Shown here: positions 32,676-42,748 of the stretch, piece after piece | Position numbering within the stretch: the first letter of the stretch is position 1 | Layout: each line of letters opens with the position of its first letter | From: Oscarella lobularis | Lineage: Eukaryota; Porifera; Homoscleromorpha; Homosclerophorida; Oscarellidae | DNA: 64,000 bases | Direction: 5' to 3' | Assembly (NCBI RefSeq): GCF_947507565.1 | Contig: NC_089185.1 | Location: 186,001 to 250,000 of the forward strand | Program-made: the position numbers and the translations under genes | Notes under the pieces: model-generated | Databases searched by the model: none | Told to the model about the DNA's origin: nothing | What the model saw: the letters and a program-made list of their open reading frames with translations, nothing else

Positions 32676-34581
32676 ATGGCTGCCAAAGCTGCTGAGGAGA
32701 ACTGCGCCGACGTAGTGATTGGAGGCTACGACGAACCATTCTTCCATCCTCCTGACGACGACTACAAATGCCAGTTTTGTCTTTTAGTCGTGCGGGACCC
32801 CTTTTTGACTCGCTGCGGTCACGTGTACTGCGAAAAATGCTTGCCTCGCCTCGACAAGTAGGTCGAAACGTGTTTCCGTGCGCGTACGAGTGAATGCGTC
32901 GGTCAGGCAAGACGATCGAATGAAATGTCCAGAGGATGGAGAATTGCTGGGAAAGGAAGACGTAACTCAATTAGTTGAATAAATAGAATCTTTGGAAGTA
33001 CTTATTCCAGATCTTCCCCGACTTACGATTGAAAAGAAAAATTCTGAACTTCGATGTGAGGTGCAGAGTGCATTCTTCCGGTTGCGTGGATATTGTCAAA
33101 TTGCAAAATCTCGATGTAAAAAAGCAACGATTTTATTATAGAATTTATCACTTTTTTCTTTAGGATCACATGAAGACATGCGGCTTTGCCCTAGTCGAGT
33201 GTCCGAATGGATGCAATCAATCCCTGATGCGCTCGGAAGTCGTAAAACATCGCACTATCTCGTGTCCAAACAGACCTGCTCGATGCAAGTACTGTTACAA
33301 GCCTATGGAATTTCGATTCATTAAGGTGAGTCACTGGAGGGCGTCTTTGTTTTGCAATATTGCACCTCCAACTCCTATGTAGGCTCATGAAAAAACAGAA
33401 TGCGCTAATTTTCCTTTTTCCTGTCTTTATTGCAACCGATTAATGACCCGATCGACTGTACGTACGTTGACTAGCCATTAGACTACGAGTTTTTTAAAAG
33501 TAGCGTTTCAGATGGATCGTCACGGAAACGGCACTACTACCTGCTGTCAAGATGACATAGTAAACGTTATTATTAATAATCTCAAAATAATAATAATATC
33601 TTTCTATGTGTACTTTAGTCACACGTCCAGTCTCTAAACCTATTAGAATATGGCGAGGAAAACAGCGGCAGCGGCTCGCCGCTTCTAAACCTCCCCAGCG
33701 AAATCCTCATGCACATAGTATCATTTCTGGATGTAGACGCAATTCCATCAGTGATGCTTTCGTGCCGCAAACTCTACGAGCTGACGAACGACGAGACGAC
33801 TTGGAAGCGAATCTATCTGGGCACGTGGCCATGCCGAAAGGAAATCTGGCTCCATCCGACCGTCCAATACATCCTCAAGGCAAACACGTGGCGCGAGTCG
33901 ACAATCTATCGATGCGGCTTCTATCGACGACTTCGTCTCATGATCAACTATCGACGTTTTCAGGAGGAAATCGATCGCGGTAAATATTCGTGCTACGCGC
34001 GCGCTTTGACCGTGGAGTCGTTGATGGCGTGTCTTCTCGCCGTCGGCATCTTCGGCGTGCCGGGCGTCGACGAGCAACGACGCTGGCGCGAACATCAACG
34101 CGTCGCTCTCCACTACGTCATGCGAGACTTCAAGATGCATTCGCGCGTCGAAGACGTTCTACGCGTCGCCTTCGTCGACGACGAGTCGTACAGAGTCGAC
34201 GTCGACGGACCAGGTTTGCGAACTTTTCTCCAGTATACCGACTACGCGCGCGAGTTTCATTCCAGCGATTTGTTCGGGTGCGTTTGGAACGTGGGGATGC
34301 TTCAGATGCACGGGCTCACGACGCCCGGTCAGCGCGACGCGACCGTCATGAACGAACGATCGAAGCGGAGTCTCTACAGTATACTCGATTGCACGGCGAA
34401 GAGGCCGAGCACTTTTCTTTGCGGCGGTCTTCTCTATACATTCTCTAATACCGAAGACGGTAAGAAGGGTCCTTTTATTATCGATCCCAAAGATCCGACG
34501 GCGCGTCGATATCAGAACGAAATTGACTACACGAAGTACGGTGATTGGATTATTAATCATTACAGAAATATGCCCGTTTAA
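32676..34581 (+). CDS. RING / TRAF-type zinc finger / F-box protein
   Basis: Reads as one gene. Residues about 30-80: RING-like finger (YKCQFCLLVVRDPFLTRCGH, VYCEKCLPRLDK, then MKCPEDGELLGK), of TRAF/C3HC3D type. Next a TRAF-type zinc-finger region (VRCRVHSSGCVDIVKLQNLD, DHMKTCGFALVECPNGCN, ISCPNRPARCKYCYKPMEF, NFPFSCLYCNRLMTRST). A phase-0 intron (about 33561-33619) then joins DDI to SHVQSLNLLEY and an F-box (LLNLPSEILMHIVSFLDVDA, VMLSCRKLYELTNDETTWKR). The last 200 residues are unrecognised. The F-box has no upstream Met of its own after the splice acceptor, which supports a single protein. Expected role: substrate receptor or E3 ubiquitin ligase. Having both RING and F-box in one chain is unusual. 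Confidence 0.7.
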
Positions 34582-34657
34582 TTAATTAATTAATTAATTA
34601 AACTTTCTACAATCACTTTCCCCACCCTTGAGTTCGAATCTGGTCTTCTTTTATTCT

Positions 34658-34918
34658 TTAGTGATAGCGGCTGCTGCTGCTGCTGCTATGGCTTGATGAT
34701 CTGTCATTTCTGTCTCTGCTTTCTCTTTCGTCGTGGTAATGGGGTCGCTTGCTGCTCCGTTCTTCGTCTCTTCTTCGGTAGTGTGGACGTTTCTGCGCAG
34801 CAAAAGGCGGCCATGGTTTCACATTCGGCACTGGAACGGGATCCTTAGAGAGAAATCTTGCGTAGCCGCTATCCTGGAGCGTGTAGCGATCAGGAAAGCA
34901 GTCCGAATAACGAGACAT
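34658..34918 (-). CDS. Possible small Arg/Ser-rich protein, doubtful
   Basis: Frame MSRYSDCFPDRYTLQDSGYA, then a proline-rich stretch (PVPVPNVKPWPPF) and an Arg/Glu/Ser-rich tail ending in a poly-Ser run encoded by a triplet repeat. An upstream exon is possible: an acceptor (TGTGCAG) precedes the in-frame codons for QIPVCFPM, and a frame beginning at 35210 could be joined. I recognise no family; RS-like tails occur in splicing-related proteins. It could equally be 3'-untranslated sequence of the collagen gene upstream on the same strand. Confidence 0.3.
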   Translation of the reverse strand: MSRYSDCFPDRYTLQDSGYARFLSKDPVPVPNVKPWPPFAAQKRPHYRRRDEERSSKRPHYHDERESRDRNDRSSSHSSSSSSRYH

Positions 34919-35211
34919 CGGAAAGCAGACGGGAATTTGGCTGCACAGACGTCCCGGAAGCTACTGTTTGTGTACGACGGCTTTGTTCGGCTTTCGAACA
35001 AGAACCAGACGCTTCGAGAGTGGTATAGAGAGCCTACTAGAGCTCGCAAAGCTGCTGTGTGCTCGTACTCCTTAAGGCGGCGGCTCTTTCGAAGCGATTT
35101 TTTTTATTTTCGACAAACCAACACCACGGAAAATGTAAAATCTGTAAACGTGCGTGTGATTTACATATTTCGTTTGAGTGAAAGAAGGGGAGAATCCGAT
35201 TCTCCTTCATG

Positions 35212-37167
35212 TTAGTACGGGTAACCGTACTTTTTTAGAGCCGACTCGACTTTGGCTCGAAGAGACTCGACGGCCTTTTCCAATTCACTAATATCGCACG
35301 GCTGCAAAAAAAGTACGATTAAATAATTAATAAGTTTGAAATATGTAGTAGTGTAGTAGTATACCGGTCCCGGGGGTCCGATCGGTCCAATGGGTCCTAC
35401 GGGTCCCTTGATGCTTTTTCCCGATTCTCCTGGGTATCCCTTAGGACCCGGCTTTCCAACGGGTCCTCTTTGACCGGGCATGCCATTTTGACCTGGTCTA
35501 CCAGTGTCGCCTTTGTCTCCTTGAGCTCCCTAGAGTTGAGTTGGTAAATAAGGGTCAATATAGAACTCTAAGCAGTGATATGTACTCGTGGTCCTTGAAT
35601 TCCAATCAGGCCAACGTGGCCCTGGGGTCCTTTGGGTCCAGCTGGTCCTCTGGCTCCTTTTTCTCCCTTGGGACCCTGATCGCCCTTTTCGCCGTCCTTT
35701 CCGTCAGCTCCTGGCATTCCGGTGTCGCCCTATATTATTTTATCACTTAGTTAGATAGTCACTCGTTACAGTATGGGGATTTTTATCACTTTTTCGCCAG
35801 TTTCTCCGTCTATTCCGTCATTGCCGGCTTTGCCCGGTTTGCCCTGATTTCCCTGATTGCCCTTTTCGCCTCTCTTGCCTTTCTCGCCTTGAGGTCCCAC
35901 TTTTCCTTGCGGTCCCTTTTCTCCTTTCGGCCCCTGTAACATTCTGCTTCAAACCCTTTGCCAGACTAATTCATAGGAAGTTGCTAACCGGATCGCCAAC
36001 GGGACCCTTCATGCCTTGTTCTCCCGGTTCGCCATCATCTCCCGGCACTCCCGCTTCGCCGTCTTTGCCATCGGCACCCGGTTCTCCCTTCGGTCCTCGA
36101 GGTCCCTCTGGTCCCTGCGGTCCTTGGCTGCCCATTTTTCCTTGATTGCCCTTAGAGAAATGCTCGTATTTCAACGCCTAACTAAACAATTAAAACGACT
36201 TTACCTTGTCGCCTTTGGGTCCTTGATGTCCTTTTTCTCCGTCGTTTCCGTTCGTTCCATCTTCTCCCGACTCTCCTCGTCGTCCCATGGCGCCCTTTTC
36301 CCCATCTTTTCCCTAGACGAAAACGATTTTATCGGCGATATAGGTTAAGTTAAAAAGCACTCACATTCGCGCCAGGCTCTCCCTGCATTCCCTGCGGGCC
36401 TTTGGGTCCTACCGGTCCCTGTTCTCCTTTCTCGCCGTCACTTCCAGCGGGTCCCGTGTGTCCCTAAACACATATATATTCAGATAAAGAAACATAGTCA
36501 CGAATTTTGATTTACTTTTGCTCCTGGGGGTCCTGTGGGACCTCGTGGGCCTTCATCTCCCTTTTGACCGGGATGTCCGTCAGCTCCATCTTTTCCAGCA
36601 GGGCCTGTCTCGCCTTTGTCTCCCCTCGGTCCCTGATCACCCTTCTCGCCAGGATGTCCCTGGGCACCCTAATAATCGGAAATTGTGATAAAACTTGAAA
36701 TCTGGTCGTCTCTTTCACCTACCCTCGCTCCATCAGCACCAGGTGCTCCGTCTTTACCATCAGCACCCTGTACAATTTATTAACATTAATTTTTCTACCC
36801 AATGAATGTTGCTCGACTCAAAGCGTACCGGAGGCCCCGGTGGACCCTGTTTTCCCGGGGGACCTTTGGGACCCTAAAAGAAATAGAAATGTCTCGTTGA
36901 GCAATAGGCAAAATTTTCGCTCGCTCGCTCGCTCCACTCTACCTTTTGTCCAGTATATCCTCGCAAGCCTTCGGGACCCTGTATACCGGGGTCGCCTTTC
37001 TCGCCCTTTTGTCCGATTGGTACGTTGCCATAATACTGCCCCTGGTACTGCTGATTGTAGTCGGGCGGCGGGGCGACAGTATCATCATCGGGATAACTGC
37101 GCTTTTGGATAGTCGTTGCAACGGCAATGGCCACAAAGCATCCCAGCAATAAGACTTTGGTAAGCAT
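35212..37167 (-). CDS. Short non-fibrillar collagen chain 1
   Basis: Secreted extracellular-matrix protein. Signal peptide [19 protein letters not shown], then a Tyr/Gln-rich leader ([15 protein letters not shown]), a Gly-X-Y triple-helix region across about ten exons, and a short C-terminal helix ([20 protein letters not shown]) ending KKYGYPY. There is no fibrillar COLFI, C1q or collagen IV NC1 domain. Collagenous exons start with a complete Gly codon (phase 0) and their lengths include 45 and 162 bases, multiples of 9. Triplets are Lys/Glu/Asp-rich (GEKG, GKDG). The final heptad-like helix may promote chain association. A TATA box lies 54 bases upstream. Divergent from collagen 2. A sponge-type short-chain collagen is the likely class. 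Confidence 0.88.
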
Positions 37168-37686
37168 GATTGAGAGCGGGGAGATCAGCTCGAATGATAC
37201 GCTTGCCTCGGCTCGCTCGTCTTATATAGACGATTTGGTGTGTGGTGGCCAACTCACCATCGCGATTCGGTCTGCGTAGATAGTTATGCGAATCGGTGGA
37301 ATCCCTTCGCAGAAACGTCTCCTAGTGCAGACACCTCTCCACGGGAGATCTTGTCTCCGATCGACGTCCGCTCGCTATCGAAGCTCGTTAAATACGCGTA
37401 TCTTGGTGAAGTTGTTACCGTATTTAGCTCTGGCTTCATTCGCGTCGTCACCCTTCCGGTCCGTTGCCGTCCCATTTGTCTGGTCCCTTTGAATAACTGT
37501 TGAACTTAGGCCAAATGAATCGCCGTCGCAGGGAGACGTGAGTCTGGCGCGACGCCGACAAAGCGATCGACGCGCACGTCCGCTCAACGTCGGCGCGGGC
37601 TTATAAGAGAGTCTCGCACTTGACGAAAGCGTTCATTCTTTCATTCTCGTCGTCCTTACACGTGCGCACTACTGAACGCGAGAAGC
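37168..37686. promoter_or_regulatory. Bidirectional promoter region between two collagen genes
   Basis: 519 bases between divergent starts, with no convincing coding sequence. Each side has its own TATA box: TATATAAG on the minus strand (37221-37230 region) and TATAAG at 37602-37607 on the plus strand, at distances of about 54 and 80 bases from the respective ATGs. The other divergent pairs in the window have much shorter gaps. Confidence 0.6.
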
Positions 37687-39727
37687 ATGAAGATGATCGG
37701 TCTCTTGGCCTTCCTCGCCGTCGCTGCAACACTGGTCGCAGGTCAGAGTCCTTTCGAAACTGACGGATACTTTGATCCGTACAAGGTGAGTGAGCGCTAG
37801 CCTCCTACTTCTGCATACATAAATTTTATTTACTGACTAGACGTGGGGTGCAAGGGGTGATAGAGGGCCACCCGGTCCTCCTGGTCCCAGAGGTCTAAAA
37901 GGCTCACAGGGCAAACAGGGATGGCACGGTTATCCCGGTCCCAAAGGAGAGCCCGTGAGTTAAATCAAGACTTTTAAAACAGATATGAGAAGAATTCGTT
38001 CAGGGAGAAGATGGCGAAGACGGTGACGATGGTTCTGATGGAAAGCCTGGCCCAAAAGGATACCCAGGCGCTCAAGGAGTTCCAGGACACAAAGTCATAA
38101 ACAACGAAATAAATGCTTCTTTGTTCTGTAGTGATATTTAGGGACCAAAAGGCTACCCTGGTCACCCAGGCCCGGACGGATCAAAAGGAGCGCGTGGTCC
38201 TAAAGGTGCTCAAGGCCACGTTGGACCTCAGGGTTACCAGGGTCCAAAGGTATGAGTCGGCTGTTTGTTCTAATTTTTTTTATTTATTTCTGTTGTTTTA
38301 GGGCATGACTGGTATGCGCGGCAAAGACGGTGACGATGGTGAAGTCGGTCATGTTGGTCCACAGGGACCTAAGGGACATCCAGGAGCTCCTGGAGACGAC
38401 GTGAGTTCTTTACAAAATTCTGGTTTGATGAAGTGAAAACTTTAATGCGTTGCAGGGCATGCCTGGTATGGATGGAGAACAAGGACACCAAGGTCCTACT
38501 GGATACCCCGGAAAAGACGTAATATTTATCGTTTTTCTATGTGTACGTTTTCTCATTCTTCTCTTGAAAAGGGCAAAGACGGAAAGAAAGGGGAAGTTGG
38601 ACACAAAGGAGAAAAGGTAAAAAAATCTATCGTTAGCCAAGCAAAATTCTATCTTCAAGTTGCCGCTTTACAGGGTCACATTGGAATGAAAGGAGAAAGA
38701 GGACCGCAGGGGCCGCAGGGTCCCGTCGGTCCCGCAGGATATTCAGGCCATCCCGGAAGCAACGGAAATCCGGTATTGGAATGAGAACTCAGTCGTTGCC
38801 ACCCAATACTATTACTGATTGAATCATTTCAGGGTGCTGACGGTTCAGACGGTGCTGATGGTCTCAAAGGCCCAGATGGGGAGAAGGGACACCAAGGCGA
38901 TCAAGGAGCGCCGGGAGAAATGGGTCATCCAGGCTCGCAGGGTCCGCAAGGACCCCAGGGGCAGAAGGGCTATCGAGGCGCCAGAGGACCCGTGGGTCCT
39001 GATGGAATGCCAGGATCGAACGGACACAAGGGAGCAAAGGTAAGGACATCATTTAAACTTAGATTTGTTTTCAAGTTTCTTTTTTTACAGGGTGATCACG
39101 GTCATAAAGGGGCTGACGGGGCTGATGGCGCTGACGGAGAGACCGGTCACGCCGGTGAGCCGGGTGATGTTGGTCATGTTGGGCCAGTTGGATGGAAAGG
39201 ACCTAAGGGGCCTGTCGGAGAGCCCGGACCAAAGGTGGGGTATTTTGCACCTAATGACTAGAAAGCTATGTTTTATTTTATTAGGGTCCGAAGGGTATTC
39301 GCGGACTTCTTGGTCATGCGGGACCTGACGGGGCCATGGGTGAACAGGTGAGAGGAAATTCTGCATCCGTCCAATTCATGAATTTTGAAAACTTTTGCTG
39401 CATAGGGACCTAAAGGATTTCGGGGACCGCGGGGAGAGCAGGGCTATCCCGGCAAGGTAAATGAAAAATTATCTTTTCGATGAATCGCTAGCTGATTTGT
39501 GTGAACTAGGACACCATTGGACCAGACGGATATGCTGGCCCTCCGGGACCTCCCGGCCCTTCTGTACGTACTACGTAGTCGTTCAGTTGAATTGAATTAT
39601 CAGCACTTTTTGTTTGCAGATTGAACCCAAGACTCTCATCTTCTGGAAAACAGTGGAAGAGACCAAGCGACTTCTGGCAATTTTGGAAGGAAAAATTAAA
39701 TCGGGAGTGGTTATCAAACCGTACTAA
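37687..39727 (+). CDS. Short non-fibrillar collagen chain 2
   Basis: Signal peptide [19 protein letters not shown], short linker ([14 protein letters not shown]), then Gly-X-Y repeats in about twelve phase-0 exons that begin with Gly: 90, 108, 99, 63, 45, 99 bases and so on, all multiples of 9. One interruption (GKDTIG) spans an exon join near the end. The C-terminus is a short helix ([20 protein letters not shown]) ending VVIKPY; collagen 1 has a similar short helix and the same last two residues. His is frequent in the repeats (GHKG, GHVG, GHPG). No NC1 or fibrillar propeptide. The two chains probably arose by inverted duplication and may co-assemble; that is inference. Confidence 0.88.
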
Positions 39728-39814
39728 ATTGATTGTTGTTTCTTTGCTGTCCTTTTCTCACGAACGAATACATCCTCACGATTTATAAATACAGTCCGGG
39801 AACGTGCGTGCACC

Positions 39815-41921
39815 ATGTCCATAGCCGAACACTTGCGACGTCGACAATGCGGCCTAAATCCGTCGAAGCGAATCGAAACCACGTCGAAGAGTACGAGAGA
39901 CGAGCTAGGTGTAAGCAAGACCAACCGAAACGGTCGTCTTCTAGACAATTCGAGCTTCGTTCGCCGTCTCGATCGACTTCTGACGTTTTCCGGCCATCGC
40001 GGCTGCGTGAACACGATCTCGTGGAACGATAGAGGCAATCTCATTCTGTCGGGATCGGACGATCGTCAATTGAACATCTATCGAGCCATTTCCGGCAAGG
40101 CAAGAGAGCGCCCAAACGCAAATCCCTACGTCATAAACATAAAAAATCTTAGCTCCTGCGTAGCATAAAATCCGGACATAGAGCAAACATTTTCTCGGCC
40201 AAATTTCTTCCCAACACATCGGACTCAAAAGTAAATTTCAAAAAATTAATTAATCAATTAATTAATTAAAATTGATTTCGCGAGATCGTTTCGTGTGCGG
40301 GCGACGGATTGATTCAGCACACGAACGTTCACGACGAAACGTCGTGGGGCACGATGCCCTTCCTTTGTCATTCGGCGCCCGCCTATCAGGTGCTCACGAC
40401 TCCCAACGACGCCACGGAATTTTTGAGCTGTAGCGAAGACGGCACAGTCCGAAGATTCGACTTGCGCGTCAAGGAGCGCTGCACGTGTCAACATTGTCGC
40501 GAAGTAGGCTAGAGATTCTCCCCCACTTCCCTATAAATCTCCTTCACCGTTATTGAAGGATATTCTCCTCGATATGGAAAGACCCGTCATGGCCATGTCG
40601 TCCAATCCCGCGCTTCCTTGTCATTTGGCTCTCGGTCTCAACGACAGCAGCGTGCGCGTTTACGATCGACGCATGATCTCCTCCTTGTCGTCGTCGCCTC
40701 TAAGCGTTTTCAAACCGGAGTCGTTGCGAGACAAATCGCTTCGCGTTACGTCCGTACAATACAGCGATGACGGACGGGAAATCGTCGTGAGCTATTCGAC
40801 TGACAACGTCTATTTGTTTTCTCCGCTCGATAGAAACGTATCAACGCGCTTTTCTGCTAATGAAGCGCCGCCGTCGCCGTCACCGTTGCCGCCCTCTTCT
40901 TCTTCTTCTTCGTCTTTGCCGCCGTCGCTTAATAGACGGCTTCGTCTTCGCGGTGATTGGTCAGACACGGGTCCGGCGGCGAGACCGGTGAACGAAGGGG
41001 GCGACACTGAGCCTGCGGCAGCGGAATCGCGTTCAGATAGCCTGATGTCACGCGTGTCATTGGCGTTCACTCGATGGATAGACGAACGGGTCGCTGAACC
41101 GTCCGACTCTGAAAGAGAAGATGTTCGATTATTTTCGTCGTCATCGTCGTCGTCGTCGTCTTCTGACGTCACGAGGCCTGAAGAAACGGCGAGGGAGGAT
41201 ACCGATGATGTTCAGGCGGCCGTTGCTGCTACAATGGCTACTCGACTGCAGAGAGCTTTCCTTGAGCATCTCAAAAGGAAAAGACGTAGGAGCAAGTTGG
41301 ATGGTGAAAAGCAAAGCGGCGGCGCCGATTCGTCGGAGAAGATTGCGTCGCCACAAACGTGCATGTGCTACAAGGGACATCGCAACGCTCGAACAATGGT
41401 TTGTTTAAAATTTCAAACAGTCCGCGCGTTTTCATTGTCTCTCTCTCTGCAGATCAAAGAGGCCAACTTCTGGGGACGGGATCACATTATGAGTGGCAGC
41501 GATTGCGGACGAATATTCGTGTGGAATAAGTACAGCGGGGCAATCGTGAACGTTTTTGAGGCGGACAAACACGTCGTCAACTGCATTCAACCTCATCCCA
41601 TCTATCCTAGTAAGATTCTCGCGCGCAGATAGCATTGCGCTTACGTCTGACATATATAGTCTTGGCTTCGAGTGGCATTGATCACGATGTAAAAATGTGG
41701 GCTCCCCTTCTGCCCGAACCGAGACGATTAAATCATTTGTCCAAGGTAATAATCGATACTCTCCAAGTTCTGACGCGGACAATGGGCTCCTTTAGATTAT
41801 TTCACTGAATGAAAAGATGCTCAACGAAAGCCGAAACACGGTCACAATTCCGGCAGCGCTAATGCTGAGAATCATGGCAGCGGTAAGTCGTCGTCAACGG
41901 CAAGAGCAGTCAGATGATTAG
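39815..41921 (+). CDS. DCAF6: DCAF6-like WD40 substrate receptor of CUL4-DDB1 ligase
   Basis: DCAF6 (NRIP) is a WD40 protein with an internal disordered insert, a receptor of CUL4-DDB1 ubiquitin ligases and a nuclear receptor partner. N-terminal WD40 repeats: TFSGHRGCVNTISWNDRGNL, LSGSDDRQLNIY, SGHRANIFSAKFLPNTSDSK and VSCAGDGLIQHTN, then LSCSEDGTVRRFDLRVK and SSVRVYDRRMISSL. The hallmark RLRLRGDWSDTGPAARP follows. The insert contains poly-Ser and Pro runs. C-terminal repeats resume with YKGHRNARTMIKEANFWG, MSGSDCGRIFVWNKYSG, VVNCIQPHPIYP and RNTVTIPAALMLRIMAA. The vertebrate order is preserved but the insert is shorter. Stop 41919-41921. Convergent with MPC2, 86 bases between stops. Confidence 0.9.
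40240..40268. repeat. TTAATTAA-rich palindromic tract
   Basis: AT-only tract in a DCAF6 intron made of repeated TTAATTAA. Similar tracts are in introns or gaps at about 7713-7735 (MGME1), 12229-12247 (CFAP69), 30616-30640 (KIF25) and 34579-34602 (after the F-box gene). Confidence 0.7.
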
Positions 41922-42007
41922 ACAAAAAAATATCATTGGCCCCCGCCTTTTGTAGTATACAGTGTACATGCCAAAAAAGCGTTAGGGTTACGTAAGTCTA
42001 CTCGCAG

Positions 42008-42655
42008 TCATTTTTCCTCCTTCTCTTTCTTCTTCTTTTCCTCGTAATAGCTGCGCGTTTTTATAGGTGAATTAATAGGTGCATGAGGAATAATTAGCAT
42101 AGAACTAACTTGTATATGCGATAGAGCTGCATGACACCAGTGAGACCGAGCAGAAAGTTGACACTAAACAAATTCCAATTCTTTGGAATGATGACAGTCG
42201 AGTAGCGAGACCAGATAATCCCTGAGACATTTCTCCATCATTTTTCACCTAATATGCAGTACGAGGATGTCTACCCGTGGCTGCTAGTGCTCCCGATTGC
42301 CTGGGGCTCAATTTCTCCGGGGGACGAGTGTAGTCAGCAATGTTGGCAATAACTAAGGCCTAATAAACTCGATTATTCATTCTTTCCCAACACATCCACT
42401 GCACTCGAAGGAGGCGTGGTAAAATTCCTTCACTACTCGCAGGCGTTCGACTCGATTTTTACGTCTACACGCACCCATTTCCATGTTGGAGCCCAGAAGT
42501 GAATCGTCTTCGGCCCTGAAAAGGACAAAGTTTCGTTTTCTCGAGCGTCAAAACAGAAGGCGTGCCGCTCGACCTGCAGGATGATTCCAGATAGCTCTGA
42601 GGCCCGGCGGCAAAACGGTTTCGAATCTCGCCAAAGCGCGAGACGTCCAAGCCAT
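42008..42655 (-). CDS. MPC2: Mitochondrial pyruvate carrier subunit 2
   Basis: MPC2 pairs with MPC1 in the inner mitochondrial membrane to import pyruvate. Four exons can be joined. [20 protein letters not shown] with AIWNHPA is followed by [14 protein letters not shown], then [20 protein letters not shown], then [20 protein letters not shown] and [18 protein letters not shown], with a basic/acidic tail [13 protein letters not shown]. The motifs WNHPAGP, FWAP.KW and WSRYS.VIIPKNW are family signatures. Length is about 120-130 residues, as in animals. The last intron uses GTTAGT. Head-to-head with DOPEY, 93 bases between ATGs; convergent with DCAF6. Confidence 0.92.
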
Positions 42656-42748
42656 GGCCGACGCAGTCGCCAAAAGGATTTCCTGGTGTAGCTATAAAAG
42701 AGTACCTCTGCTACGGGGTCGTCAACGAAACGACTTCCCGTACGCGAA

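Noticed and set aside
40810-41172. Long Asp/Ser-rich minus-strand frame inside DCAF6
   Set aside because: It is the reverse of the DCAF6 poly-Ser/Pro insert; repeat-rich coding sequence opens antisense frames.
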